From: Prauserella_A sp040645195
GTDB taxonomy: Bacteria; Actinomycetota; Actinomycetes; Mycobacteriales; Pseudonocardiaceae
Assembly: GCF_040645195.1 (NCBI RefSeq)
Contig: NZ_JBEYXW010000010.1
Span: 110,201 to 174,200 of the forward strand
Direction of reading: 5' to 3'
DNA length: 64,000 bases
The notes under the pieces were generated by a model that worked only from the letters and a program-made list of their open reading frames with translations, was not told the DNA's origin and did no database searches. The position numbers and the translations under genes were made by a program. Of the stretch, positions 25,585 through 35,900 are shown in pieces. Position 1 is the first letter of the stretch. Every line of letters starts with the position of its first letter.

Positions 25585-26409
25585 TTACTCCGCGGCTGGA
25601 CGCAAGTGAACGACATCGCCGGCGAAGATTGTCCGCCGTTCGCCGGCGCTGGTCTCGACGATGAGCGCCCCGGTCGCATCGACGTCGACAGCCAGGCCGA
25701 GCAGGTGCGCGCCGCCGGGGAGCATGACCTTGACCTCCTGCCCCAACGTCGCGCAGTGCTCGCGGTAGTCGGCGAGCAGGCTCGCACTGGCGAGGTCGCC
25801 GTCAGCGGCCCGCCAGCGCCTCTCCCGCTCGTGCAGGAAGGTCAGCAGCAGCCGGCAGATCTCGGTGCGGTCGGTGGTCCGTGCACCGAGCTGGGACAGC
25901 GCGACCGCGGGCAGGCCACCCGGCCCCGGCTTCACCGGCTCCCGCGGCGGCGCGACGTTGAGCCCCATGCCGAGGATCACCGCCTGCTCCTCCGATGGCG
26001 CGGCCTCGGCGAGGATGCCGGCGCACTTGCCGGAGCCGTCGGCGGCGAGCACATCGTTGGGCCACTTGAGCACAGCCGTCACGCCCAGCGCCCGCGTCAG
26101 GTCCACCACGGCCAAGCCCGCGACCGCGGCGAGCGACCCGAGGGCCGCCATCGGCACACCGGCCGGGCGGAGCAGGACACTGCAGTAGACCCCGGCACCC
26201 GCGGGAGAACTCCACGTGCGGCCGCGCCTGCCGACCCCGGCCGTCTGCTCCTCCGCGATCAGCACGGTGCGGTCGCCTGCACCGTCGACCAGGGCCTCGC
26301 GCAGGTCGGCGTTGGTCGAACCCGTGCTGGCGACGACGTCGAGCGCGCCATAGGGCCCCACCGGCCGGACAAGCTCCGCACGCAGCAGTGCGGCGTCGAT
26401 CCGTTTCAT
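25585..26409 (-). CDS. birA: Biotin--[acetyl-CoA-carboxylase] ligase, BirA
   Basis: Activates biotin with ATP and attaches it to the carrier lysine of biotin carboxylases, such as the AccA3-type protein encoded in this window. It is 274 residues from ATG 26409. It has the GRRGRTW ATP/biotin loop and the KWPND catalytic motif. There is no N-terminal HTH domain, so this is a monofunctional ligase, not a repressor. It is divergent from accD5 with a 68-bp gap, an arrangement shared with mycobacteria. Confidence 0.94.
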   Translation of the reverse strand: MKRIDAALLRAELVRPVGPYGALDVVASTGSTNADLREALVDGAGDRTVLIAEEQTAGVGRRGRTWSSPAGAGVYCSVLLRPAGVPMAALGSLAAVAGLAVVDLTRALGVTAVLKWPNDVLAADGSGKCAGILAEAAPSEEQAVILGMGLNVAPPREPVKPGPGGLPAVALSQLGARTTDRTEICRLLLTFLHERERRWRAADGDLASASLLADYREHCATLGQEVKVMLPGGAHLLGLAVDVDATGALIVETSAGERRTIFAGDVVHLRPAAE

Positions 26410-26477
26410 GACCGCCACGATAAGACGTTGGCTACGCCACATCCTGCCCCTGGTACTGGTGGATAGGCTGCGGTTCT

Positions 26478-28114
<1,637 letters not shown>

Positions 28115-28118
<4 letters not shown>

Positions 28119-28351
28119 CCGCCATCGACGAACCGGAGGACGCGCCGCGGCCGGTGCTGCGGATCGTGCGCGGCAATCCGGATGACGCCGAGATCGCCGC
28201 GCTCACCGCGGTGCTGGCGGGGCTGGCTTCTCCGGCTCCCGCGCCGCCCGGACCGCGCGCCCGGTCGCGCTGGGCCGACCGCGCCGCCTTGGTCCGCGCG
28301 CCGCTACGCCCCGGCCAGGGTGCGTGGCGCGCCTCGGGCCTCCCCTGCTGA
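28115..28351 (+). CDS. accE5: Acyl-CoA carboxylase epsilon subunit
   Basis: A 78-residue small subunit that stabilises the actinobacterial alpha/beta carboxylase. It shows the short conserved block VLRIVRGNPDDAEIAALTAVLA, then a Pro/Ala-rich linker. GTG start overlaps the accD5 stop by four bases. Its 3' end overlaps the convergent MFS gene by 48 bases, so the two mRNAs are antisense to each other there. Confidence 0.88.
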
Positions 28352-29590
28352 TCCGACGGCGGGCACCACGCCCCCGTGCCGGTGCAAGCACATGACCTGA
28401 ACGGCACCCAGCACGGCCAGCGCGAGCGGCACGCCGAACGCCAGCCTGTGGGCATTCGCCGGCTGCATCCCCGCTCCGATCAGCGCGTCGAGCACGACGC
28501 CGACGCCCAGCTGGGCCATCACCGCGAAGGTGAAGCCACCCATGTTGGCGACGCCGGTGGCGATCCCGGTCCGATGCCCGTGGTTGGCGGAGCGGGCGAG
28601 GTCGAAGGCGAGCACGTTGACACCGCCAGCCGCACCGACGGCGAACACCACGGGCGTGAGCAACCCGACCGGTGCTGAACCGGGCAGCACAACGAGCAGC
28701 GCCACGAAAGCCGTCATGGCGAATGCGGCACCGAGTGCCAACCGGCCGCGAGCGGCGGGCTGGCGAGAGGCGAACTGCCCCGCCGCCGTGCTGGTCAGCA
28801 CGTATCCGATCACCGCGAGACCGAGCAGCCCGCTCGCCGTGCTCCTGGCCAGGCCGTACGCACCGACCAGGTACGGCTGGCCGAGCACCGCGGTGAACGA
28901 CACGAACGTGCCAAGGAGGGTGAAGTGGGTCCACATGGCGTGCCGGATGGCAGGCGTCCGCCAGACCTGGCGCAGGCTCTCGCGTAGCGGCTCCGGCCGG
29001 GTGTCCTGCGGCAGGTTCCGCGGGTGACCATCGCGCAACGCGACCGCGGTGACGATCAGCAGCACCACCGTGATCCCGCCGGCAATGAGGAACGCGCCCG
29101 TCCACCCGCGGGCACCGAGGAGCGCGGCCAGTGGCGCCGTCGCGACGAGCTGGCCGAGTCCGCCGATCATGGCCGTGAGCGCGGCGATCAGGGCGTAGCG
29201 GGGACCGGGGAACCAGTTGTGCGCGATGCGCAGCACGCTGACGAAAATGCAGGCGTCGCCCACCCCGATGAGCGCTCGGCCCGCCATGGCGGCGGGGTAG
29301 CCGGTGACCAGTGCGAACACGAGGGTGCCCGCTGCCATGAACGTCATGCCGGCGAGCAGTAACCTGCGCGGTCCGAACCGGTCGGCCCCTACCCCGACCG
29401 GCACCTGCAGGAGGGCGTAAAGGGCGAGCTGGACCACGACGAACGCCGCGAGCCCGGTCGCGTCGATGCCGAAGCGTTCCTGTGCGGTGAGGCCGCCGAC
29501 CGAGAGGCTCATCCGGTGAAACAGCGCGGTGAGGTAACACAGAGCGCCTAGTCCCCACATCGCCCACGGCCGCCACCATCCCGCTCGCAC
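28304..29590 (-). CDS. Major facilitator superfamily transporter
   Basis: A 428-residue membrane protein with 12 predicted helices. It has the MFS loop motif GADRFGPRRLLL between helices 2 and 3 and a Pro/Gly-rich middle. The substrate is unknown. Start is GTG 29590, eight bases after AAGGAG; the frame to 29692 would run over the promoter region. It is divergent from a GntR regulator 65 bases away, which probably controls it. The last 48 bases overlap accE5 on the other strand. Confidence 0.82.
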   Translation of the reverse strand: MRAGWWRPWAMWGLGALCYLTALFHRMSLSVGGLTAQERFGIDATGLAAFVVVQLALYALLQVPVGVGADRFGPRRLLLAGMTFMAAGTLVFALVTGYPAAMAGRALIGVGDACIFVSVLRIAHNWFPGPRYALIAALTAMIGGLGQLVATAPLAALLGARGWTGAFLIAGGITVVLLIVTAVALRDGHPRNLPQDTRPEPLRESLRQVWRTPAIRHAMWTHFTLLGTFVSFTAVLGQPYLVGAYGLARSTASGLLGLAVIGYVLTSTAAGQFASRQPAARGRLALGAAFAMTAFVALLVVLPGSAPVGLLTPVVFAVGAAGGVNVLAFDLARSANHGHRTGIATGVANMGGFTFAVMAQLGVGVVLDALIGAGMQPANAHRLAFGVPLALAVLGAVQVMCLHRHGGVVPAVGSAGEARGAPRTLAGA

Positions 29591-29613
29591 GCTCAGGACT
29601 CCTTGCGTCTGTG

Positions 29614-29631
29614 TTGTATCTATGTTGCATC
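29614..29631. promoter_or_regulatory. Direct-repeat candidate regulator site (MFS / GntR)
   Basis: TTGTATC at 29614 and TTGCATC at 29625, 11 bp apart, one helical turn, within the 65-bp divergent gap. A candidate GntR site or promoter element; weak evidence. Confidence 0.3.
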
Positions 29632-29655
29632 CAAGATGGTCGTTACGATGCGGGC

Positions 29656-30309
29656 ATGTCAACGAGCGACCGGTCACAGCAGCCCGCGGCAAGCGAGCGC
29701 GCGTACCGGTGGATCAAGGACCGGATCCTGGACGGGCGCCTCGGGGGTGGTCAGCTCATCAGCGAGGGCGAGGCGGCCACGGCGCTGGAGCTGTCCCGCA
29801 CACCGGTGCGTGAAGCGTTCCTGCGCCTCGAGGTCGAGGGCCTGCTCCGGCTGTATCCCAAGCGCGGCGCGCTGGTGGTACCGGTGTCCGCGGACGAGGT
29901 CGTCGAGGTCACCGAGGCCCGCATTCTCGTGGAGTCACACGCGGCGACCACGGTGATCGCGCGCGCCGTCCAGGAGGAGGTGGCCGAGCGGATGGCCACC
30001 GTGCTCGGCGACCAGCACTCAGTCGACGTACCCGGCGAGATGGCGCGGTTCTCCCGGCTCGACCGGCAGTTCCACGCCACGCTGGTCGACGCGGCCGGCA
30101 ACAGCCTGCTGACGCAGTTCTACTCGGGCCTGCACGACCGGCAGGTGCGCATCACCAACTCGGCACTGCATCGGACGCCGGGCCGCCACGCCGCGATCCT
30201 CGCCGAGCATGCCGAGCTGTGCGAGCTGCTGCGCAGCGGCGACGCCGGCACCTTCGCGACCCGCCTCGCCGCCCACATCAGCGCCCACGGCGCCCTGCTG
30301 GACAGCTGA
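29656..30309 (+). CDS. GntR-family (FadR-type, FCD domain) transcriptional regulator
   Basis: A 217-residue regulator from ATG 29656. The N-terminal winged helix is at about 15-80 (LSRTPVREAFLRLEVEGLL recognition helix; KRGALVVPV wing). The FCD all-helical ligand domain (about 90-215) has the metal-site pattern DRQFHATLVDAAGN and a late His cluster. Ligand is unknown, probably a carboxylic acid. Divergent from the MFS transporter, so it probably controls uptake or efflux of that ligand. A hairpin element follows its stop. Confidence 0.88.
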   Translation: MSTSDRSQQPAASERAYRWIKDRILDGRLGGGQLISEGEAATALELSRTPVREAFLRLEVEGLLRLYPKRGALVVPVSADEVVEVTEARILVESHAATTVIARAVQEEVAERMATVLGDQHSVDVPGEMARFSRLDRQFHATLVDAAGNSLLTQFYSGLHDRQVRITNSALHRTPGRHAAILAEHAELCELLRSGDAGTFATRLAAHISAHGALLDS

Positions 30310-30314
30310 GGTGG

Positions 30315-30364
30315 CCCCCAAGGCCACCTTGGTTGCGTTCAACGCAAACCTTGGGGCCCTTGGG
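30315..30364 (+). repeat. Dispersed hairpin element, copy 2
   Basis: Six bases after the GntR stop. It shares about 33 nearly identical bases with copy 1 at 18927: the CCCCAAGGCCACC block, then GGTT, then GCGTTCAACGC. It has an inner stem TTGCGTT-C-AACGCAA and an outer CCCAAGG / CCTTGGG stem. Probably terminates the GntR transcript and may belong to a genome-wide family. Confidence 0.7.
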
Positions 30365-30400
30365 AGCTTATTCCCCGCGCTGATCACCTAACCTTGGCGC

Positions 30401-31012
30401 GTGCGTTTCGTTCTGGCTTCCGCCTCGCCCGCGCGGCTCGCGGTGCTGCGTGCCGCGGGGATCGATCCGAGTGTCATGGTGTCCGGCGTCGACGAGGACG
30501 CGGTCGCCGCGGCACTCACCGACCCCACCCCCAGCGAACTGGTCACCGCGCTGGCGAAGGCGAAGGCCGAGGCGGTTGCGGACAGCGTCGGCTCCGATGC
30601 CGTTGTGGTCGGCTGCGACTCGATGCTGGCGATCGAGGGTGAGGTCGTCGGCAAGCCGGGTACGGCCGAGGTCGCACGCAAACGCTGGGCCACGATGGCC
30701 GGCGGCACCGGCGAGCTGCTCACCGGCCACGCCGTGCTGCGGCTGGCCGGCGGAAAGCCCATCCGGGAGGCCAGCGGCACCCAGTCGACGACGGTGCGGT
30801 TCGCGATCCCCAGCCAGGACGAGCTGGACGCCTACCTCGCCACCGGCGAGCCGCTGTCCGTCGCAGGCGCGTTCACCCTCGACGGGCTGGGCGGCTGGTT
30901 CGTGGAGGGCATCGACGGCGACCCGTCCAGCGTGATCGGGATCAGCCTGCCGTTGACCCGCCGCCTGCTCGCCGAGGTGGGCGTCAGCGTCACCGACCTC
31001 TGGCGCCCCTAG
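30401..31012 (+). CDS. maf: Maf-family nucleotide pyrophosphatase
   Basis: A 203-residue protein of the Maf/Ham1 fold that hydrolyses nucleoside triphosphates, often modified ones, and has been linked to septum control. It shows the N-terminal LASASPARLAVLRAAG substrate loop, the CDSMLAIEGEVVGKP metal-binding centre, and the DGLGGWFVEGIDGDPSSVIG C-terminal motif. GTG start. It corresponds to Rv3282 next to accE5; here an MFS/GntR insertion separates them. A hairpin follows. Confidence 0.93.
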   Translation: MRFVLASASPARLAVLRAAGIDPSVMVSGVDEDAVAAALTDPTPSELVTALAKAKAEAVADSVGSDAVVVGCDSMLAIEGEVVGKPGTAEVARKRWATMAGGTGELLTGHAVLRLAGGKPIREASGTQSTTVRFAIPSQDELDAYLATGEPLSVAGAFTLDGLGGWFVEGIDGDPSSVIGISLPLTRRLLAEVGVSVTDLWRP

Positions 31013-31060
31013 CAACAACGACGCCCCGGCCTCAACGTTCCCAGTATGTGAGAGATCAGG

Positions 31061-31083
31061 GCGGGTGGAAGGGTTCCACCCGC
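31061..31083 (+). terminator. Hairpin terminator after maf
   Basis: Perfect 10-bp GC-rich stem GCGGGTGGAA / TTCCACCCGC with a 3-nt loop, 48 bases after the maf stop and 58 bases before the symporter start. Confidence 0.6.
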
Positions 31084-31141
31084 TCGGATGTTGTCCGCTC
31101 TGGCATTGCCGAAGATTCTTCACACTTACCGGAGCGGACAC

Positions 31142-32482
31142 GTGTCTTTCCTACGCACCTACACGAGACCGGCGGTCTTCGCGAGCGCGGTCATCGGTTC
31201 ACTTGCGGCCGGGGCGCTGCTGGGCGCGCTCGCCAGGGCAACGGAGGCCGCCTGGCTGACCGAGACCCTCGACCAGCTCGGCTCGATCTTCACCACACTG
31301 CTGCAGATCGCCGTGATACCGCTGGTGTTCACCGCGGTCATCGTCGGCATCAGCAGCCTTCGCCGCCTCGGCGGCAGGCGCACGGCGGCCCGTCTCGGCG
31401 GCAAGACCGTGCTCTGGTTCGCCATCACCTCCCTGATCGCGGCGCTCATCGGCATCGCCGTCGGCACAGTGTTCAACCCCGGCAGCGGCGGCCTCGGTGG
31501 CGCGCAGGCGACAGCCGAGAACGCCGAGCGCGCCGCGGGCAGCGTCGAGAACTGGGGCTCGTGGACGGCGTTCATCGACGGCATCGTGCCGAGCAACGCG
31601 ATCTCGGCCTTCGCCGAGGGCGAGACGCTGCAGGTGCTGTTCCTGGCACTCGTCGTCGGCGCCGCCGCCTTCAGCCTCGGCGATCGGGCCAAGCCGTTCG
31701 TCGACCTCACCACGAGCGTTTTCGAGATCATCCAGCGGTACCTCGGCTGGATCGTGCGGCTCGCGCCGCTGGGCATCCTCGGCCTGATCGGCGCCGCCGT
31801 CGCCAACTACGGTGACGCGTTGTTCCGGCCGCTGCTGTCCACCACGGTCGCCGTCTACGTCGGCTGCCTGCTGGTTCTCTTCGTCGTCTATCCGATCCTG
31901 CTGCAGTTCGTCGCGCGGGTGAGCCCCGCGCGGTTCTTCGGCAAGGCGTGGACGGCCATCCAGTTCGCGTTCGTGTCACAGTCCTCCGCCGCCACGCTGC
32001 CGCTGACCCGGCAGAGCGCCGTGAACCTCGGCGTCGACCCCGGCTACGCGGCGTTCGCCACCCCGCTGGCCAGTGCGACCAAAATGGACGGTTGCGCGGC
32101 GGTCTTTCCCGCGATCGGCGCCATCTTCATCGCCAACATCTCGGGTGTTTCGCTGAGCATCGGGCAGTACGCGGGCATCGTGCTGGTCGCGGTGCTGGGT
32201 GCGCTCGCCACCGCGGGCACGACCGGCTGGCTCACCGCGCTGACGCTCACCACGACGGTCATCGGCCTCGACGCCGAGCAGGTGGCACTAGGCATCGCGC
32301 TGATCTACTCGGTCAACCCGATCATGGACATGATGCGGACGGCCACCAACGTCGCCGGCCAGATCGTGGTGCCGACCGTGGTCGCGCGCACCGAGGGGCT
32401 GCTCGACGACGACGTGCTGCACGCGCCGAGCGCGCCGCCGCTGCTCAGCGACACGGGGCAGGCAGCGACCGCGCGGGTCTGA
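31142..32482 (+). CDS. Dicarboxylate/amino acid:cation symporter (SDF family)
   Basis: A 446-residue secondary transporter of the GltP/DctA type. Hydrophobic helices and re-entrant loops are visible, with the family motifs SQSSAATLPLT (HP1 serine-rich), ATKMDGCAAVFPAIGAIF (central unwound helix) and NPIMDMMRTATNVAGQ (helix 8 substrate site). Imports C4-dicarboxylates or acidic/neutral amino acids with Na+ or H+; the exact substrate is unclear. Start is GTG 31142 after GGAGCGG; the frame extends to 31088 without a better site. Confidence 0.9.
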   Translation: MSFLRTYTRPAVFASAVIGSLAAGALLGALARATEAAWLTETLDQLGSIFTTLLQIAVIPLVFTAVIVGISSLRRLGGRRTAARLGGKTVLWFAITSLIAALIGIAVGTVFNPGSGGLGGAQATAENAERAAGSVENWGSWTAFIDGIVPSNAISAFAEGETLQVLFLALVVGAAAFSLGDRAKPFVDLTTSVFEIIQRYLGWIVRLAPLGILGLIGAAVANYGDALFRPLLSTTVAVYVGCLLVLFVVYPILLQFVARVSPARFFGKAWTAIQFAFVSQSSAATLPLTRQSAVNLGVDPGYAAFATPLASATKMDGCAAVFPAIGAIFIANISGVSLSIGQYAGIVLVAVLGALATAGTTGWLTALTLTTTVIGLDAEQVALGIALIYSVNPIMDMMRTATNVAGQIVVPTVVARTEGLLDDDVLHAPSAPPLLSDTGQAATARV

Positions 32483-32488
32483 CACCGG

Positions 32489-33193
32489 TCACGGGCAGCC
32501 GGTCAGCTCGTACTCCGCCACGTCGACCTCGGGCCAGCCACGCAGCGAGCCGGGTGACTCATGGGTGCCGGTGCACCCGGCCGGCTCGCCGCTGAGGGTG
32601 AAGACCTCGGCGAGCACGGGCGCCTGCTGGCATTCCTCGGCGGTCTCGACCCGGCTGCATTCGTGCCGCACGACCACGATCTCCGGGGCACTGTCACCGG
32701 TCGCGTCGTCGAGCACGATGCTGCCTGCGTCGGAGAAGTACGGCCGCTGGGCGGCTTGCCAGCTGTCGCCGCGCCAGACATGGACCTCACCGGCCATGCC
32801 CCCGTCATGCGGCCCGCGAACCAGGCATACCGGGGTGGCATCGTCGGCACAGCGCAGCGAATCGTGGTTGAGCCGCACGCCCATCGCGGTGATCGCGACC
32901 TCCGTGACGGTTCCGGTTACCGGGCCGCCCGCGCGCAGCCTGCCGGTGCCGCCCGCGCTGTCGGTCAGCAGTTCGATGGGCATCCCGTTCACCGACGTGG
33001 ACGCCAGCACACGGCACGGATCGTCACCACAGCTGCTGTTGGAGGTCGAGGGCGTCGCCTGCACCCCGCCGGCTCCCGTCGGCGCGGCCCGGTCGGGCCG
33101 CAGCAGTACCGCTGTCACCAATGCGGCGCCCGTGACAGCGGCAGCGGTCGCCGCCGTGATCAGCACTGGCCGGGGTACCCCTTGCTCGGCCAC
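32489..33193 (-). CDS. Membrane-anchored extracytoplasmic protein, unknown
   Basis: A 234-residue protein with one N-terminal membrane helix (about 9-31), a Thr/Ser/Pro linker and an outer domain with eight or more cysteines (SCGDDPCR, RCADDATPVC, ECSRVETAEECQ, GCTG, TGCP). These would form several disulfides. Not recognised as a named family. Convergent with the symporter (6-nt gap) and divergent from the SAV_915-like gene. Function unknown. Confidence 0.7.
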   Translation of the reverse strand: MAEQGVPRPVLITAATAAAVTGAALVTAVLLRPDRAAPTGAGGVQATPSTSNSSCGDDPCRVLASTSVNGMPIELLTDSAGGTGRLRAGGPVTGTVTEVAITAMGVRLNHDSLRCADDATPVCLVRGPHDGGMAGEVHVWRGDSWQAAQRPYFSDAGSIVLDDATGDSAPEIVVVRHECSRVETAEECQQAPVLAEVFTLSGEPAGCTGTHESPGSLRGWPEVDVAEYELTGCP

Positions 33194-33257
33194 GACATCC
33201 CCTCCCTCGTTACCCGCCTGAGCGTAGGGGAGGTAACGCTGCGCGCACGTCTATGTT

Positions 33258-33554
33258 GTGCGTGTGACGAATCCTCACCTGCCACCCGTGGTGTACCTGC
33301 CGACCGGCAGGCATGCCGGCACCGACACGACCGATGCGACCGTCGAGCTGCGGCGTACCGAGGACGGCCGCCTGGCGCTGCTCGCGTTCTCCGCCATCGA
33401 CCGGCTCGTGGAGGGCTGCGGTGAGCACCAGCCGTGGATGATGGTGCGCACCGAGCACCTGCAGGAACTGCACCAGGCGCGGCCCTACGACGTGATCCTG
33501 TTGGACGGCGTGATCCCCGGGGAACTGCGCCATACGAGCGCCCAGTGGGCGTGA
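33258..33554 (+). CDS. SAV_915-like small protein
   Basis: A 98-residue protein matching the actinobacterial SAV_915 family pattern: PPVVYLPTG, VELRRTEDGRLALLAFSAIDRLVEGCGEHQPW and YDVILLDGVIP. It resembles a SseB-type fold. Function unknown. GTG at 33258 or 33264 could start it. It precedes the accA3-type gene by 69 bases on the same strand. Confidence 0.75.
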   Translation: MRVTNPHLPPVVYLPTGRHAGTDTTDATVELRRTEDGRLALLAFSAIDRLVEGCGEHQPWMMVRTEHLQELHQARPYDVILLDGVIPGELRHTSAQWA

Positions 33555-33623
33555 GCCTCCTCTCACCTGGCGGAACACCCGGGTCCGTAGACTCCTCCTG
33601 AGCAGCGAAGAGCGGAGGTAAGC

Positions 33624-35387
33624 GTGCCCGTGACGAAGGTGCTCGTCGCCAATCGCGGCGAGATCGCCGTGCGTGTGATCCGGGCGGCGAAGGACGCGGG
33701 GCTGGCCAGCGTGGCAGTCTATGCCGACCCCGATCGCGATGCTCCGCACGTGCGCATGGCCGACGAGGCGTTCGCCCTCGGCGGGACCACCGCCGCCGAG
33801 AGCTACCTGGTTTTCGACAAGCTGCTCGACGCCGCGAAGCGCTCCGGCGCCGATGCCGTGCACCCCGGTTACGGCTTCCTCTCGGAGAACGCCGACTTCG
33901 CGCAGGCCGTGCTCGACGCGGGCCTGACCTGGATCGGGCCCAGCCCGCAGGCGATCCGCGACCTCGGCGACAAGGTGACCGCCAGGCATATCGCGCTGAA
34001 GGCGGGCGCACCACTGGTGCCAGGTACGAAGGACCCGGTGGCCGGCGCCGAGGAAATCGTCGCCTTCGCCGAGGAACACGGCCTGCCGGTGGCCATCAAG
34101 GCGGCATTCGGCGGCGGTGGCCGCGGTCTCAAGGTCGCTTACACCATCGAGGAGATCCCCGAGCTGTTCGAATCGGCGACCCGCGAGGCCGTCGCCGCGT
34201 TCGGGCGCGGCGAGTGCTTCGTGGAGCGCTACCTCGAGCGGCCACGCCACGTCGAGGCGCAGGTGCTCGCCGACCAGCACGGAAACGTTGTCGTCGTCGG
34301 CACGCGCGACTGCTCACTGCAGCGCAGGCACCAGAAACTCGTCGAGGAGGCGCCCGCACCGTTCCTCAGCGACGAGCAGCGCGCGACCATCCATTCCTCG
34401 GCGAAGGCCATCTGCAAGGAGGCCGGCTACTACGGCGCCGGCACCGTCGAGTACCTCGTCGGGGTCGACGGCACCATCTCGTTCCTCGAGGTGAACACCC
34501 GCCTGCAGGTCGAGCACCCGGTGTCGGAGGAGACGACCGGAACCGACCTCGTGCGCGAGCAGTTCCGCATCGCCGAGGGCGGCACGCTGCCGTTCACCGA
34601 GGACCCGCAGCCGCGCGGGCACGCCATCGAGTTCCGCATCAACGGCGAGGACGCGGGCCGCAACTTCCTGCCCGCACCCGGAACCGTGACGCGGCTGGTG
34701 TTCCCCGAAGGCCCCGGCGTGCGGGTGGACTCCGGTGTCGAGTCCGGCAGCGTGATCGGCGGGCAGTTCGACTCCATGCTGGCGAAGGTGATCGTCACAG
34801 GCGCCGACCGCAGGCAGGCCATCGAGCGCGGCAGGCGTGCGCTCGGCGAGATGACCGTCGAGGGGCTGGCGACCGTGCTGCCGTTCCACCGCGCGATCCT
34901 CGACGACCCCGCGTTCATCGGCGACGAGCACGGCTTCTCGGTACACACCCGCTGGATCGAGACCGAGTTCGACAACACCGTTGAGCCGTTCACCGCGCCG
35001 GGCGATGTCGAGGAGGAGCCGGAACCGCGGCAGAACGTCGTGGTCGAGGTCGGCGGGCGCCGCATCGAGGTGTCCCTGCCCGGTGGGCTCGCACGGGGCG
35101 CCGTCAACGGCAGCGGCGCGGCCAAGGCGAAGCCGCGCAAGCGGGCGGGCGGCACGAAGGCCGCCGTGAGCGGTGACGCGGTCACCGCACCGATGCAGGG
35201 CACCATCGTCAAGGTCGCCGTCGCCGACGGGCAGCAGGTGGAGGCGGGCGAACTCGTCGTCGTGCTCGAGGCGATGAAGATGGAGAACCCGGTCACGGCA
35301 CACAAAGCGGGCACGGTCACGAGCCTCGCCGTTGAAGCGGGTGCCGCCGTCACCCAGGGCGCGGTACTGCTCGAAATCAAAGATTGA
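33624..35387 (+). CDS. accA3: Acyl-CoA carboxylase alpha subunit (biotin carboxylase plus BCCP), AccA3-type
   Basis: A 587-residue fused subunit. The N-terminal biotin carboxylase (about 1-450) has VLVANRGEIAVRVI, the ATP-grasp glycine loop FGGGGRGLKV and EVNTRLQVEHPV. A linker and a C-terminal biotin carrier domain (about 515-587) follow, with Lys552 in EAMKME as the biotin site. It carboxylates biotin with ATP and bicarbonate and hands it to AccD subunits such as the AccD5-type protein at 26.5 kb. BirA would biotinylate it. SD AGCGGAGG precedes GTG 33624. Confidence 0.95.
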   Translation: MPVTKVLVANRGEIAVRVIRAAKDAGLASVAVYADPDRDAPHVRMADEAFALGGTTAAESYLVFDKLLDAAKRSGADAVHPGYGFLSENADFAQAVLDAGLTWIGPSPQAIRDLGDKVTARHIALKAGAPLVPGTKDPVAGAEEIVAFAEEHGLPVAIKAAFGGGGRGLKVAYTIEEIPELFESATREAVAAFGRGECFVERYLERPRHVEAQVLADQHGNVVVVGTRDCSLQRRHQKLVEEAPAPFLSDEQRATIHSSAKAICKEAGYYGAGTVEYLVGVDGTISFLEVNTRLQVEHPVSEETTGTDLVREQFRIAEGGTLPFTEDPQPRGHAIEFRINGEDAGRNFLPAPGTVTRLVFPEGPGVRVDSGVESGSVIGGQFDSMLAKVIVTGADRRQAIERGRRALGEMTVEGLATVLPFHRAILDDPAFIGDEHGFSVHTRWIETEFDNTVEPFTAPGDVEEEPEPRQNVVVEVGGRRIEVSLPGGLARGAVNGSGAAKAKPRKRAGGTKAAVSGDAVTAPMQGTIVKVAVADGQQVEAGELVVVLEAMKMENPVTAHKAGTVTSLAVEAGAAVTQGAVLLEIKD

Positions 35388-35445
35388 TACCCGACATACC
35401 ACGCATTCACGTTGCAGGCACTGAGAAGTCGCTCAGGCTTGCTGG

Positions 35446-35477
35446 CCTCGATGGTCCGGGCGGACCTACCATCGAGG
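35446..35477 (+). promoter_or_regulatory. Inverted repeat covering the DUF1707 ribosome site
   Basis: CCTCGATGGT at 35446-35455 and its complement ACCATCGAGG at 35468-35477, perfect 10-bp arms. The right arm contains the GAGG that serves GTG 35479. The hairpin could mask translation starts, end accA3 transcripts, or be an operator. Confidence 0.45.
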
Positions 35478-35478
35478 T

Positions 35479-35892
35479 GTGGTTGCCGACCGACCGGAAA
35501 TGCGGCTCAGTGACGATGAGCGGCAGGAAGCGCTGGACGCGCTTTCGGAGCATGTGCGCACCGGACGGCTGGACCTCACCGAGTTCGATGAGCGTTCCCG
35601 CCAGGTGAGCGGCGCCCGCTTCCGCCGCGAGCTCGAACCGCTCTTCGCCGATCTGCCCGAGCCCAAGCCGAGCGTGCTCGCGCCAGGACGGCGGGTGGTC
35701 CCGGCACAGCAGAATCAGGTCGAGCTGCCGTGGCAGCAACGGCTCGCCTCCAGCATGGTGCCGATCGCCGCTGTGCTCGCGATCATCCTGTTCTTCACCG
35801 CCGCGCGGGGCATGATCTTCGTCTTCCTGTTGCCCGCCCTCGCGGCACTGCTCGCCGGATCGTTCGCCTCGAACCGGCGCAGGCGGTTCTGA
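35479..35892 (+). CDS. DUF1707 domain membrane protein
   Basis: A 137-residue protein. The N-terminal DUF1707 domain (about 7-55) has MRLSDDERQEALDALSEH, LDLTEFDERSRQV and ARFRRELEPLFADLP. Two membrane helices follow (about 91-110 and 113-130) with a basic tail NRRRRF. DUF1707 proteins are common small actinobacterial membrane proteins of unknown role. Start GTG 35479 has its ribosome site inside a perfect inverted repeat. Confidence 0.85.
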   Translation: MVADRPEMRLSDDERQEALDALSEHVRTGRLDLTEFDERSRQVSGARFRRELEPLFADLPEPKPSVLAPGRRVVPAQQNQVELPWQQRLASSMVPIAAVLAIILFFTAARGMIFVFLLPALAALLAGSFASNRRRRF

Positions 35893-35900
35893 AGCTTCGG

